Source: Candidatus Limnocylindria bacterium (lineage in GTDB: Bacteria > Chloroflexota > Limnocylindria > QHBO01). Taken from it: 16,458 nucleotides of DNA. The notes below the pieces were generated by a model that was given only the letters and a program-made list of their open reading frames with translations, had not been told where the DNA came from and did not search any database. The stretch is from contig JASLBU010000180.1 in assembly GCA_030146365.1 (NCBI GenBank), positions 1 to 16,458 on the forward strand, read 5' to 3'. This document shows, piece after piece, positions 1 through 7,703 of the stretch (position 1 is its first letter; the number at the start of each line of letters is the position of its first letter). A program made the position numbers and the translations under genes.

Positions 1-1176
<1,176 letters not shown>

Positions 1177-1479
1177 CTATCGGTCTCCCGGCCGCTTCTT
1201 GAACATCTCGAGCATGCGGTCGGTGACGACGAAGCCGCCGACGACGTTGATCGTGCCGAAGATGACCGCGACGAGCGAGATGACGATGGCGATCGGGCTG
1301 GAGGCCGTCGCGGCCACCAGCATGGCCCCCACGACGATGACACCGTGGACGGCGTTCGCGCCGCTCATGAGCGGCGTGTGGAGCATGGTCGGCACCTTCG
1401 ACACGACCTCGTACCCGACGAACGCGGCGAGCACCAGGATGAAGAGGGCCGACAGCAGCTCGAAGGTCGTGAGCTCCAT
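1177..1479 (-). CDS. pntA2: NAD(P) transhydrogenase subunit alpha 2 (PntA2/PntAB), small membrane subunit
   Basis: This 100-residue protein corresponds to the C-terminal membrane part of a full-length PntA, carried here as a separate polypeptide as in Rhodospirillum-type three-subunit transhydrogenases. It starts MELTTFELLSALFILVLAAF. It has about three to four hydrophobic segments (near residues 8-27, 45-66 and 69-88) and the family stretch VPTMLHTPLMSGANAVHGVI, which contributes to the proton-conducting domain with PntB. A longer frame to 1623 exists, but its extra N-terminus is arginine/proline-rich shadow sequence inside pntA1. ATG 1479 matches the family, sits 4 bases after the pntA1 stop, and has AAAGGA 11 bases upstream (minus, 1496-1491). 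Its TAG directly abuts the pntB ATG, so translation is probably coupled. Confidence 0.95.
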   Translation of the reverse strand: MELTTFELLSALFILVLAAFVGYEVVSKVPTMLHTPLMSGANAVHGVIVVGAMLVAATASSPIAIVISLVAVIFGTINVVGGFVVTDRMLEMFKKRPGDR

Positions 1480-1483
1480 CGGG

Positions 1484-2719
1484 TCAGGCGTCCTTTGTCT
1501 GTGCCGATGGCGCCACGGAGGTCGCCTCAGTGGTGGTGGGAGCGGGCGCCTGCGGGGCCGGCGGCGCGGCCACCGGCTCGATGCCGAGGGCCTTTGCGGT
1601 GGCCTCGTGGACGACGTTGCCACCGTGGGTGATCGTCGCGCCCTTCGTGATCTCGTCGGAGAAGTCCAGGTCGACCGTCCCGTCGGACATGAGGTGCTTC
1701 ACGAGGGTCTGGATGTTCTTCGCGTACATCTGGGCCGCGCTGCCCGGCATGGTGGCGGGCAGGTTCGTGATGCCGATGAGCGTCACCCCGTGCTTCACGA
1801 CCTCTTTCCCCGGCTCGGTACCCTCCACGTTGCCGCCCATCTCGGCTGCCATGTCAACGATGACGGAGCCGGGCTTCATGCTCTTCAACATCTCCTCCGT
1901 GACCAGCTTCGGCGCGGGCCGGCCCGGGATGAGCGCGGTGGTGATGATGAAGTCGGCCTCCTTCACGCGCTCCGCGATGAGCGCTGCCTGGCGACGCTTG
2001 TAGTCCTCGCTCATCTCCGTGGCGTAGCCGCCGGCGGTCTCGGCCTTGGCCTTCTCCTCGTCGGTCATCTCCACCTCGATGAAGGTGCCGCCCAGGCTCT
2101 GGACCTGCTCCTTCACGACCGGGCGGACGTCGGTCGCCTCGACGACCGCTCCCAGCCGTCGCGCCGTGCCGATGGCCATCAGGCCGGCCACGCCGGCGCC
2201 CATGATGATCCCGCGAGCCGGCCGGATCGTCCCGGCCGCGGTGGTCAGCAGCGGGAAGAACTTGGGAAGTCGCTCGGCGGCGATGATCACGGCCTTGTAG
2301 CCGCCCACGGTCGCCTGCGAGCTGAGCGTGTCCATGCTCTGCGCGCGCGTGATGCGCGGGATGGCGTCCATGCTGATGGCGGTCACGCGGCGGCTGGCGA
2401 GCTTCTGGGCGAGCTCCGGTTTCGCCAGGGTGCCGAGCGTGCCGATGAGGATGGTCCCCTCTCGCAGCATCTCGACCTCCTCGTCGGAGGGTCGCCCAAC
2501 GCGCAGGACCATGTCGGCCTGTTCGTAGAGCGCGGCGGCATCCGGCACGATGGTGGCGCCCGCTTCCGCATAGGCCGCATCGAGGTTCCCGGATGCGTCT
2601 CCGGCGCCGGACTGCACGAGCACCTGGGCTCCGTCGCCGACCAGCTGAGCGACGATCTGCGGGGTGAGGGCGACGCGCGTCTCGCCAGGGGCGGTCTCGC
2701 GCGGGACGGCGATCTTCAT
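1484..2719 (-). CDS. pntA1: NAD(P) transhydrogenase subunit alpha 1 (PntA1/PntAA), soluble NAD(H)-binding subunit
   Basis: This 411-residue protein is the cytoplasmic NAD(H)-binding domain of transhydrogenase and belongs to the alanine dehydrogenase/PntA fold. It begins MKIAVPRETAPGETRVALTP, the standard PntA opening. It carries the mobile-loop region PRITRAQSMD (121-130) and a Rossmann motif GAGVAG at 174-179, followed by GAVVEATDVRP (190-200). The last ~30 residues are an Ala/Pro/Thr-rich tail (384-400) of the kind that replaces the linker to the membrane part in split systems. An in-frame ATG at 2746 would add nine residues (MPPGSSTAL) with no family counterpart, so 2719 is preferred; neither start has a clear Shine-Dalgarno site. 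It is first in an operon with pntA2 (4-base gap) and pntB. A likely promoter and a 10-bp inverted repeat lie upstream. Confidence 0.96.
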   Translation of the reverse strand: MKIAVPRETAPGETRVALTPQIVAQLVGDGAQVLVQSGAGDASGNLDAAYAEAGATIVPDAAALYEQADMVLRVGRPSDEEVEMLREGTILIGTLGTLAKPELAQKLASRRVTAISMDAIPRITRAQSMDTLSSQATVGGYKAVIIAAERLPKFFPLLTTAAGTIRPARGIIMGAGVAGLMAIGTARRLGAVVEATDVRPVVKEQVQSLGGTFIEVEMTDEEKAKAETAGGYATEMSEDYKRRQAALIAERVKEADFIITTALIPGRPAPKLVTEEMLKSMKPGSVIVDMAAEMGGNVEGTEPGKEVVKHGVTLIGITNLPATMPGSAAQMYAKNIQTLVKHLMSDGTVDLDFSDEITKGATITHGGNVVHEATAKALGIEPVAAPPAPQAPAPTTTEATSVAPSAQTKDA

Positions 2720-2753
2720 CAGGGCGGTACTCGATCCGGGGGGCATTCACGCA

Positions 2754-2791
2754 CCGAACCGCCGCAGCTCGAATGGCGCGTGGCGGTTCGG
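2754..2791. repeat. Perfect 10-bp inverted repeat in the pntA1 leader
   Basis: CCGAACCGCC (2754-2763) and GGCGGTTCGG (2782-2791) are exact reverse complements separated by 18 bases. If the TACACT hexamer at 2804-2799 is the pnt promoter, transcription would begin at about 2793-2792. The mRNA would then start with this 10-bp GC-rich stem, followed by a 35-base single-stranded stretch before ATG 2719. It could be a 5'-end stabilising hairpin or an operator palindrome. There is no T-tract, so it is not an intrinsic terminator. Confidence 0.6.
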
Positions 2792-2798
2792 GAACGCG

Positions 2799-2804
2799 AG
2801 TGTA
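2799..2804 (-). promoter_or_regulatory. Candidate -10 element for the pnt operon
   Basis: The minus strand reads CTACACTCGCG here. The same ten bases TACACTCGCG occur 7 bases before the start codon of the flavoprotein at 11598, which supports a promoter role. Unlike the leaderless genes in this window, pntA1 would have a leader of about 73 bases. No convincing -35 was seen. Confidence 0.45.
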
Positions 2805-2822
2805 GCAGCCCGCGCGCCGGCT

Positions 2823-2859
2823 CGGCGACCCGTGCGGATCAGCGACCGAGCGGTCGCCG
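2823..2859. repeat. 8-bp inverted repeat next to the ABC exporter promoter
   Basis: CGGCGACC (2823-2830) and GGTCGCCG (2852-2859) are exact reverse complements with 21 bases between them. The right arm covers the position where a -35 element would lie for the TAGCCT hexamer at 2875. It could be an operator. In DNA this GC-rich, 8-bp repeats also arise by chance. Confidence 0.3.
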
Positions 2860-2874
2860 CGAAGGCCGATCGGG

Positions 2875-2880
2875 TAGCCT
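2875..2880 (+). promoter_or_regulatory. Candidate -10 element for the first ABC exporter
   Basis: TAGCCT preceded by G (GTAGCCT) fits the GTANNNT pattern seen before other genes in the window. Transcription would start near 2887, giving a leader of about 50 bases that contains a strong Shine-Dalgarno site. Unlike the leaderless sites, no start codon lies 6-7 bases downstream. Confidence 0.4.
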
Positions 2881-2914
2881 GACCCGGCGGCGCGTCATCA
2901 GGGGCGCGGTCGCC

Positions 2915-2923
2915 AGGAGGAGG
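2915..2923 (+). promoter_or_regulatory. Strong ribosome binding site
   Basis: AGGAGGAGG lies 12 bases before ATG 2936. It is the clearest Shine-Dalgarno sequence in the window and settles the start of the ABC ATPase. It contrasts with the SD-less starts of most downstream transcription units. Confidence 0.75.
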
Positions 2924-2935
2924 CTGCCGGCCCGG

Positions 2936-3895
2936 ATGTCACTCGTCATCGACTCGGTCACCAAGCGCTTCGGCGACGTGCTGGCGCTCGACCGCGTCAG
3001 CTTCAGCGTGGAGCCCGGACGGATCTTCGGGCTGCTCGGCGCCAATGGCGCCGGGAAGACGACGAGCATGCGGATCGTGCTCGACATCCTGCGAGCCGAC
3101 GAGGGCCGGGTGACCTGGCACGGAGACGAGAACACGGCGCTTCCGCGTCGCACGTGGGGCTACCTGCCCGAGGAGCGCGGCCTCTATCCGCGCATGCAGG
3201 TCGGGGAGCAGCTGCGCTTCTTCGCCTCCCTGTACGGGGTGCCGCACGCTGAAGCCCGCCGCGTCATCGGCGACTGGCTCGAACGATTCCGGATCCCGGA
3301 CTACCTGGACCGCAAGGTCGAGGAGCTGTCGAAGGGGAACCAGCAGAAGATCCAGTTCATCGCGGCGATTCTTCACGACCCCGACGTGCTGATCATGGAC
3401 GAGCCGTTCACCGGGCTCGACCCCGTGAACGTGCGGCTCCTCAAGGAAGCCTTCATCGAGATGCGCGACCTCGGCAAGACGCTGATCTTCAGCACCCACC
3501 AGATGGAGACCGTGGAGGAGCTGTGCGAGGCGATCGCGATCGTGGACCGCGGCCGGGTTGTCGTGGCCGGGCCCGTTCGTGATGTGAAACGCGCCATGAA
3601 CCGCCAGGTCGTGCGGCTCTCCACCGACGGCGACGGCCACGGCGCGGCCTGGCTGGCCGAGCTCACCGGCGTGGAGGTCACCACGACGCGGGCCGACTAC
3701 GTCGAGGTCCATGTGCCGGCCGACCGCGACCCGGAGTCGATCCTGCGGGCGGCGCTGCAACGGGGCGACCGCGTCACGCGCTTCGAGATCAGCGACCCGA
3801 GCCTCGAGGAGGTATTCGTCGCGCACGTCGGACGGCGGGCGGTCAGCGAGGAGGACGAGCATCTGGCCGGCGCAGCACCGGCAGGGCAGCGATGA
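2936..3895 (+). CDS. ABC transporter ATP-binding protein, NatA/YhaQ-like
   Basis: This 319-residue ATPase energises an ABC-2 type exporter on the cytoplasmic face of the membrane. Visible motifs are Walker A GANGAGKTT (35-43), a Q-loop region GYLPEERGLYP (75-85) with Glu in place of the usual Gln, signature LSKGNQQKIQ (131-140), Walker B VLIMDEP (151-157) with Glu156, D-loop GLDP (160-163) and the switch His188. After ~220 comes a C-terminal extension of the DUF4162 kind, ending in the typical SDPSLEEVFVAHVGR (286-300). The whole pattern resembles Bacillus NatA/YhaQ. The start is fixed by the AGGAGGAGG upstream and by the family N-terminus MSLVIDSVTKRFG. Its TGA overlaps the ATG of the permease by four bases (ATGA), so the two form a coupled pair. 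Substrate is unknown; NatA-type systems have been linked to sodium or drug export, but that cannot be inferred here. Confidence 0.93.
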   Translation: MSLVIDSVTKRFGDVLALDRVSFSVEPGRIFGLLGANGAGKTTSMRIVLDILRADEGRVTWHGDENTALPRRTWGYLPEERGLYPRMQVGEQLRFFASLYGVPHAEARRVIGDWLERFRIPDYLDRKVEELSKGNQQKIQFIAAILHDPDVLIMDEPFTGLDPVNVRLLKEAFIEMRDLGKTLIFSTHQMETVEELCEAIAIVDRGRVVVAGPVRDVKRAMNRQVVRLSTDGDGHGAAWLAELTGVEVTTTRADYVEVHVPADRDPESILRAALQRGDRVTRFEISDPSLEEVFVAHVGRRAVSEEDEHLAGAAPAGQR

Positions 3896-5220
3896 GCGAC
3901 ATCTTTCCGAACGCCCTCCACGTGGCGAGGCGCGAATATCTCTTCCGCGTCCGCGGACGGGCCTTCCGCATCACCACCCTGCTGCTGGCCGTCGCGGTCC
4001 TGGCCATCACCCAGGTGCCGACGATTCTCGGCGCCCTGGGCGTCGCGGACCCGCCGGAGCTGGCCGTGGTGAACCGGGCGGACGGCATCGCGCCCGACCC
4101 GGTCACGACGCTCCAGGCGGCGCTCATCGTGGGCAGCGACCCCCAGGCGGCGCTGAACGGGGAGGAGCCCGTGGTGGACCCGGACGCGCCCCGCCCGCGG
4201 GTGCGGGGAACCGAGGACGAGGATGGCGCCCGCGCCGAGGTCCGCGAGGGCGACCTGGACGGACTACTCATCATCACTCGCGGGGATGACGAGGAGCTCG
4301 GCTTCGAGTACGTAAGCTCGTCCGGTCCGACGAATCAGACCCGGATCATCGTGCAGAGCGCCGCGACGTCGATGGCCATCGCCGACCGTCTGGGCCGGGC
4401 GGGGATCTCCACCGGCGAGCAATCGGCGCTGTTCGCCGCTGTGGCCTTCGAAGTCACCGCGGCCGATCCGGACGACGCGCGGTCCGACGAGGACTTCGGA
4501 GGCGCCTTCATCCTCGCCTACGCGCTGGTGATCCTGACCTTCATGGCGATTCTGACGTATGGCAACTGGGTGGCCCAGAGCGTCGCCGAGGAGAAATCCG
4601 GACGGGTGATGGAGCTGCTCATCACGGCCGCCACGCCGCGGCAGCTGCTCACCGGCAAGGTGCTCGGCACCGGTGCGGCCGGGTTGACGCAGTACATCGT
4701 GATCGTCGGCGCCCTCGTGGTGGGCCTGGTGGCCGGGGGCCCGGCGTCGGAGGCGCTCGGCGCCTCGGGCAACCTGCCGTTCGAGCTCCCCGAGGTGGGT
4801 GTGCTCACGCTGCTCGCCTTCTTCGTCTTCTTCCTGCTGGGCTTCATCCTGTACGCAACGCTGTACGCGGCCGCCGGCTCGATGGTCAGCCGCATCGAGG
4901 ACGTCCAGCAGGCGGCGGGACCGCTCCTGTTCCTCGCGATGGCCGGTTACTTCGCCGCCTTCACCGGGCTGAACGACCCGGACGCGCGCTGGGTGCAGGT
5001 GCTCTCGCTGGTTCCCTTCTTCAGCCCGTACCTGATGCCGGCGCGCATGCTGCTCACCTCCCCGACGCCCGCCGAGATCGGCATCGCCATCGGGCTCCTG
5101 GTCGTCACGCTGCTCGCCGCCATCTGGCTGGCATCCCGGATCTACAGCGCCGGGGTCCTGATGTATGGCCAGCGCGTGGGCCTGCGCACCATCCTCCGCG
5201 CCACCCGCGTCTCACGCTGA
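3892..5220 (+). CDS. ABC-2 type exporter permease, NatB/YhaP-like
   Basis: This 442-residue membrane protein is the permease partner of the preceding ATPase. It has one N-terminal membrane helix (about 28-48), then a large, acidic, probably extracytoplasmic domain (about 55-200), then a bundle of about five helices (near 203-223, 262-282, 302-328, 342-360 and 394-416). Between helices 2 and 3 lies the ABC-2 coupling segment VAEEKSGRVMELLITAATPR (231-250), characteristic of the NatB/ABC2_membrane_3 family. Translation starts at ATG 3892, overlapping the ATPase stop; a weak AGGG at 3883-3886 may assist. Length and topology are normal for the family. The substrate cannot be read from sequence. 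Confidence 0.92.
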   Translation: MSDIFPNALHVARREYLFRVRGRAFRITTLLLAVAVLAITQVPTILGALGVADPPELAVVNRADGIAPDPVTTLQAALIVGSDPQAALNGEEPVVDPDAPRPRVRGTEDEDGARAEVREGDLDGLLIITRGDDEELGFEYVSSSGPTNQTRIIVQSAATSMAIADRLGRAGISTGEQSALFAAVAFEVTAADPDDARSDEDFGGAFILAYALVILTFMAILTYGNWVAQSVAEEKSGRVMELLITAATPRQLLTGKVLGTGAAGLTQYIVIVGALVVGLVAGGPASEALGASGNLPFELPEVGVLTLLAFFVFFLLGFILYATLYAAAGSMVSRIEDVQQAAGPLLFLAMAGYFAAFTGLNDPDARWVQVLSLVPFFSPYLMPARMLLTSPTPAEIGIAIGLLVVTLLAAIWLASRIYSAGVLMYGQRVGLRTILRATRVSR

Positions 5221-5244
5221 CCCGCGGCCGCTGGACACGTCGGG

Positions 5245-5250
5245 TACCGT
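5245..5250 (+). promoter_or_regulatory. Candidate leaderless promoter -10 element for the macrodomain gene
   Basis: GTACCGT (TACCGT at 5245-5250) is followed 6 bases later by GTG 5257 and only 3 bases later by GTG 5254. The 6-7 base spacing at the other sites in the window favours 5257 as the start. No -35 or Shine-Dalgarno site is visible. Confidence 0.45.
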
Positions 5251-5256
5251 CGCGTG

Positions 5257-5802
5257 GTGAGCAGCACTGCGGTGGCCGTCGGCGAAGCGTCCATAGAGCT
5301 CGTCCGCGGAGACATCACCCGCCAGGCCGTCGACGCGATCGCCAACGCGGCGAACGCGGCGCTCCGCGGAGGCGGTGGCGTCGACGGCGCGATCCACCGG
5401 GCAGCCGGTCCGGGACTGCTGGCGGAGCTCCGGGAACGCTATCCGGACGGCACACCGACCGGGACGGCGGTCGCGACGGCCGGCCACAATCTGCCCGTCC
5501 GCTGGGTTTTCCACGCGGTCGGCCCGGTCTGGCAGGGCGGTGGGAACGGCGAGGACCAGCTGCTCGCCGGCGCGTACCGATCATGCCTCCAGCTCGCGGA
5601 CGGGCTCGGTGCCTCGAGCGTGGCGTTCCCCGCCATCAGCATGGGCATCTACGGGTATCCCCCGCACCCGGCGGCGCGCGTCGCGGTTCGCACGGTGGCG
5701 GCGCATCTCGACGGCCAGACGAGCGTGAAGGTGGCGCGCTTCGTGCTGTTCAGCGAGGACACCTACGAGCGATTCGCCGATGCCCTCGCGGAGGTCGGCT
5801 GA
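5257..5802 (+). CDS. Macrodomain protein, probable (O-acetyl-)ADP-ribose hydrolase of the MacroD/YmdB type
   Basis: This is a single-domain macro protein of about 181 residues that should bind ADP-ribose and remove acetyl or ADP-ribosyl groups from O-acetyl-ADP-ribose or modified proteins. The substrate loop ANAANAALRGGGGVDGAIHR supplies the MacroD-type Asn33 and Asp43, ten residues apart as in YmdB (N25/D35). The second signature is GTAVATAGHNLP followed by WVFHAVGPVW, and the third is SVAFPAISMGIYGYP. The start is GTG 5257 or GTG 5254; the putative -10 spacing favours 5257. The gene stands alone, 36 bases after the exporter operon and 95 bases before the next, both on the same strand. Its link to the neighbouring exporters is unknown. 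Family assignment is secure; the physiological substrate is not. Confidence 0.93.
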   Translation: MSSTAVAVGEASIELVRGDITRQAVDAIANAANAALRGGGGVDGAIHRAAGPGLLAELRERYPDGTPTGTAVATAGHNLPVRWVFHAVGPVWQGGGNGEDQLLAGAYRSCLQLADGLGASSVAFPAISMGIYGYPPHPAARVAVRTVAAHLDGQTSVKVARFVLFSEDTYERFADALAEVG

Positions 5803-5819
5803 GCCGCGCACCCAGGACG

Positions 5820-5873
5820 CGCATCGGCGCACACGACGCAGGCCGACGACGCACGCACCGCCGCATCGGCGCA
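5820..5873 (+). repeat. Pair of 12-bp direct repeats upstream of the second ABC exporter
   Basis: CGCATCGGCGCA occurs exactly at 5820-5831 and again at 5862-5873, 42 bases apart start to start (about four helical turns). The second copy lies over the -35 position of the TAGGAT element at 5885. Between them ACGACGCA also occurs twice (5833-5840 and 5846-5853). The spacing and position suggest paired binding sites for a regulator, but no regulator gene is nearby. Confidence 0.45.
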
Positions 5874-5884
5874 GTCCAAGCGGG

Positions 5885-5890
5885 TAGGAT
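5885..5890 (+). promoter_or_regulatory. Leaderless promoter -10 element of the second ABC exporter
   Basis: GTAGGAT (TAGGAT at 5885-5890) lies 7 bases before GTG 5898. No Shine-Dalgarno site intervenes. Identical heptamers occur before the genes at 14728 and 16034. Confidence 0.65.
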
Positions 5891-5897
5891 CAGATTC

Positions 5898-6845
5898 GTG
5901 GAGGGCATGGCGCAGGACGCCGTCATCAGCACCCGGGGCCTCACGAAGCACTACGGCTCGGTGGCCGCCCTCAGCGACCTCTCGCTCGACGTGCGCCGAG
6001 GCGAGATCTTCGGCTTCCTCGGGCCGAACGGCGCCGGCAAGTCGACCACCATCCGCACCCTGCTGGGCTACCTCCACGCGACGTCGGGCTCGGCCAGCGT
6101 CCTGGGCCTGGACGTCGCGGCGGAGTCGGTCGAGATCCGCCGCCTGACCGGATACCTGCCGGGCGGGATCGCCCTCTACGACTCGCTCACCGGGGAGCAG
6201 GCGCTCGACTACCTGGCGCGGCTCCAGGGTCGGGAGGCATATCGGCGCGAGGAGCTCATCGAACGCCTGCACCTCTCGCGCGTGGATCTGCGGCGCCGGG
6301 TCCGCGACTACAGCCGCGGCATGCGCCAGAAGATCGGCGTCATCCAGGCGCTGCAGCACGACCCGGAGCTCGCGATTCTCGACGAGCCGACCGAGGGCCT
6401 CGACCCGCTCATGCAGCAGGCGTTCTACGGCATCCTCAGCGACCTGCGGGCCGAGGGACGCACGGTGTTCTTCAGCTCCCACGTGCTCTCGGAGGTGGAG
6501 CGCGTCTGCGACCGGGTGGGCATCATCCGGCACGGTCGCCTGATGGCCGTCCACGAGGTCCGCGAGCTGCTGGGCCGGCGCCGCCGAAAGGTCTCGATCC
6601 AGTGGCGCGGCGCGGCTCCCGACCCGACGACGATCCCCGGGCTGGCGGACGTGACCATCGACGGGGACCGGCTGTTCGCGACGCTCCACGGTGACGTCTC
6701 CGGGTTTGTCCGCGCGGTGGCCTCGCCCAGCCTCGAGGACCTCACCATCGAGCCCGCCTCGCTGGAGGAGGCGTTCCTCGAGTACTACGCCGATGACGAG
6801 GATGCCGCACCGGCGGCGGCCGCCGGGCCGATGGAAGCTTCGTGA
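5898..6845 (+). CDS. ABC transporter ATP-binding protein (ABC-2 exporter family)
   Basis: This 315-residue ATPase powers the permease that follows. Motifs are Walker A GPNGAGKST (42-50), a Q-loop region GYLPGGIALYD (85-95) without the usual Gln, signature YSRGMRQKI (138-146), Walker B LAILDEPT (158-165) with Glu163, D-loop GLDP (167-170) and switch His195. A C-terminal segment of about 90 residues ends in the common IEPASLEEAFLEYY, then an Ala-rich acidic tail. GTG 5898 is chosen because it sits 7 bases after a TAGGAT element; ATG 5907 (three codons in) is the alternative. The open frame continues far upstream, but that part overlaps the macrodomain gene and is shadow. It overlaps the permease by four bases (GTGA). 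It is clearly different in sequence from the first ATPase, so this is not a recent duplication. Confidence 0.92.
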   Translation: MEGMAQDAVISTRGLTKHYGSVAALSDLSLDVRRGEIFGFLGPNGAGKSTTIRTLLGYLHATSGSASVLGLDVAAESVEIRRLTGYLPGGIALYDSLTGEQALDYLARLQGREAYRREELIERLHLSRVDLRRRVRDYSRGMRQKIGVIQALQHDPELAILDEPTEGLDPLMQQAFYGILSDLRAEGRTVFFSSHVLSEVERVCDRVGIIRHGRLMAVHEVRELLGRRRRKVSIQWRGAAPDPTTIPGLADVTIDGDRLFATLHGDVSGFVRAVASPSLEDLTIEPASLEEAFLEYYADDEDAAPAAAAGPMEAS

Positions 6846-7645
6846 ACGGCCCGCTCTTCTGGCGGACGCTCGGGTGGCAGCGCACCCGCTGGATCATCGT
6901 CACGCTGGCGATCTTCGGCTGGGGAGCGCTGATCCCGGTGATGTACGCCGCCTTCTCAGACATGTTCCGGAACCTCGTGAACTCCGGCGCCTTCCCGGAG
7001 GAGCTCATGAGCTTCGGGTCCGGCTCCCTGTTCAGCCTGCCGGGCGCCGTGACCCTCGGCACCCAGCACCCGCTGGCCATCGCGATGCTGGGGATCTTCG
7101 CCGTGGGCGCCACCTCCACCGCGATCGCCGGTGAGCGCCAGCGAGGGACCCTCGAGGTGCTCCTCTCGCGGCCGGTGTCGCGCACCACGGTGTACCTCAC
7201 CGTGCTCATCGGACTCCTCGCCGTGGTGGCAGCCGTCCTGCTCGCGCTGTTGCTCGGCTTCGTCACCGGGGCCGCGATTCAGAACGTCCTGGACGAGCTG
7301 CCGCTCGAGCATCTGCCGATGGTCTTTCTCAACGGCTTCCTGCTGTGGGGCGCGTTCGCGACGTTCGGCCTGGCCGCGTCGGTCAGCTTCGACCGCCCCG
7401 GCCCGGCCATCGGCCTGACGCTGGCCTACCTGATCGTCAACTACTTCTTCGAGATCCTCGGCTCCCTCTGGCGCGACGTGGAGTGGACGCAGGAGTACTC
7501 GCTGTTCCACCACTTCCAGCCGGCCGAGATCCTCGCGGGGGAGCTGGACCCGATCGACCTGGTCATTCTTGCGGCCGCCTTCGTGATCCCGATCGTCTAC
7601 GCGCTCATCGTCTTCCCGCGCCGCGACCTCGCCGCTCCGGCCTGA
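6842..7645 (+). CDS. ABC-2 type exporter permease (ABC2_membrane_2-like)
   Basis: This 267-residue membrane protein is the permease of the second exporter. About six hydrophobic helices are visible (near 17-37, 76-96, 117-142, 158-180, 187-207 and 238-258). The ABC-2 coupling motif IAGERQRGTLEVLLSRPVSR (95-114) lies directly after the second helix. It starts at GTG 6842, overlapping the ATPase TGA by four bases; GGAAG at 6833-6837 is at best a weak binding site. It is much shorter than the permease of the first exporter and lacks the large external domain, so the two transporters belong to different ABC-2 subfamilies. Substrate is unknown. Confidence 0.9.
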   Translation: MNGPLFWRTLGWQRTRWIIVTLAIFGWGALIPVMYAAFSDMFRNLVNSGAFPEELMSFGSGSLFSLPGAVTLGTQHPLAIAMLGIFAVGATSTAIAGERQRGTLEVLLSRPVSRTTVYLTVLIGLLAVVAAVLLALLLGFVTGAAIQNVLDELPLEHLPMVFLNGFLLWGAFATFGLAASVSFDRPGPAIGLTLAYLIVNYFFEILGSLWRDVEWTQEYSLFHHFQPAEILAGELDPIDLVILAAAFVIPIVYALIVFPRRDLAAPA

Positions 7646-7691
7646 CCCATCGGCCGCGTGCCGCCCGCCTGCGCACGGCACCCATCGTCGG

Positions 7692-7697
7692 TAGGCT
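7692..7697 (+). promoter_or_regulatory. Leaderless promoter -10 element of the EamA transporter gene
   Basis: GTAGGCT (TAGGCT at 7692-7697) lies 6 bases before GTG 7704, and there is no Shine-Dalgarno site. A 6-bp inverted repeat (GTGCCG 7658-7663 / CGGCAC 7676-7681) sits just upstream. It has no T-tract, so it is not a credible terminator for the exporter operon. Confidence 0.6.
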
Positions 7698-7703
7698 GCG
7701 CGG

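Noticed and set aside
1199..3895. An open frame of about 900 codons on the plus strand running antisense through pntA1 and pntA2 into the ABC ATPase
   Set aside because: Only the part from ATG 2936 shows protein-family sequence. The upstream part is Arg/His/Gly/Asp-rich antisense translation of the pnt genes and arises because high GC leaves few stop codons.
5583..5897. Upstream extension of the second ABC ATPase frame by 105 codons
   Set aside because: It lies within the macrodomain gene in another frame and is basic low-complexity sequence. GTG 5898 gives the normal ATPase N-terminus.
7658..7681. Inverted repeat GTGCCG / CGGCAC after the second exporter, considered as a terminator
   Set aside because: It is only a 6-bp stem with a 12-base loop and no T-tract, and it lies directly upstream of the next promoter. 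It could easily be chance in GC-rich DNA.
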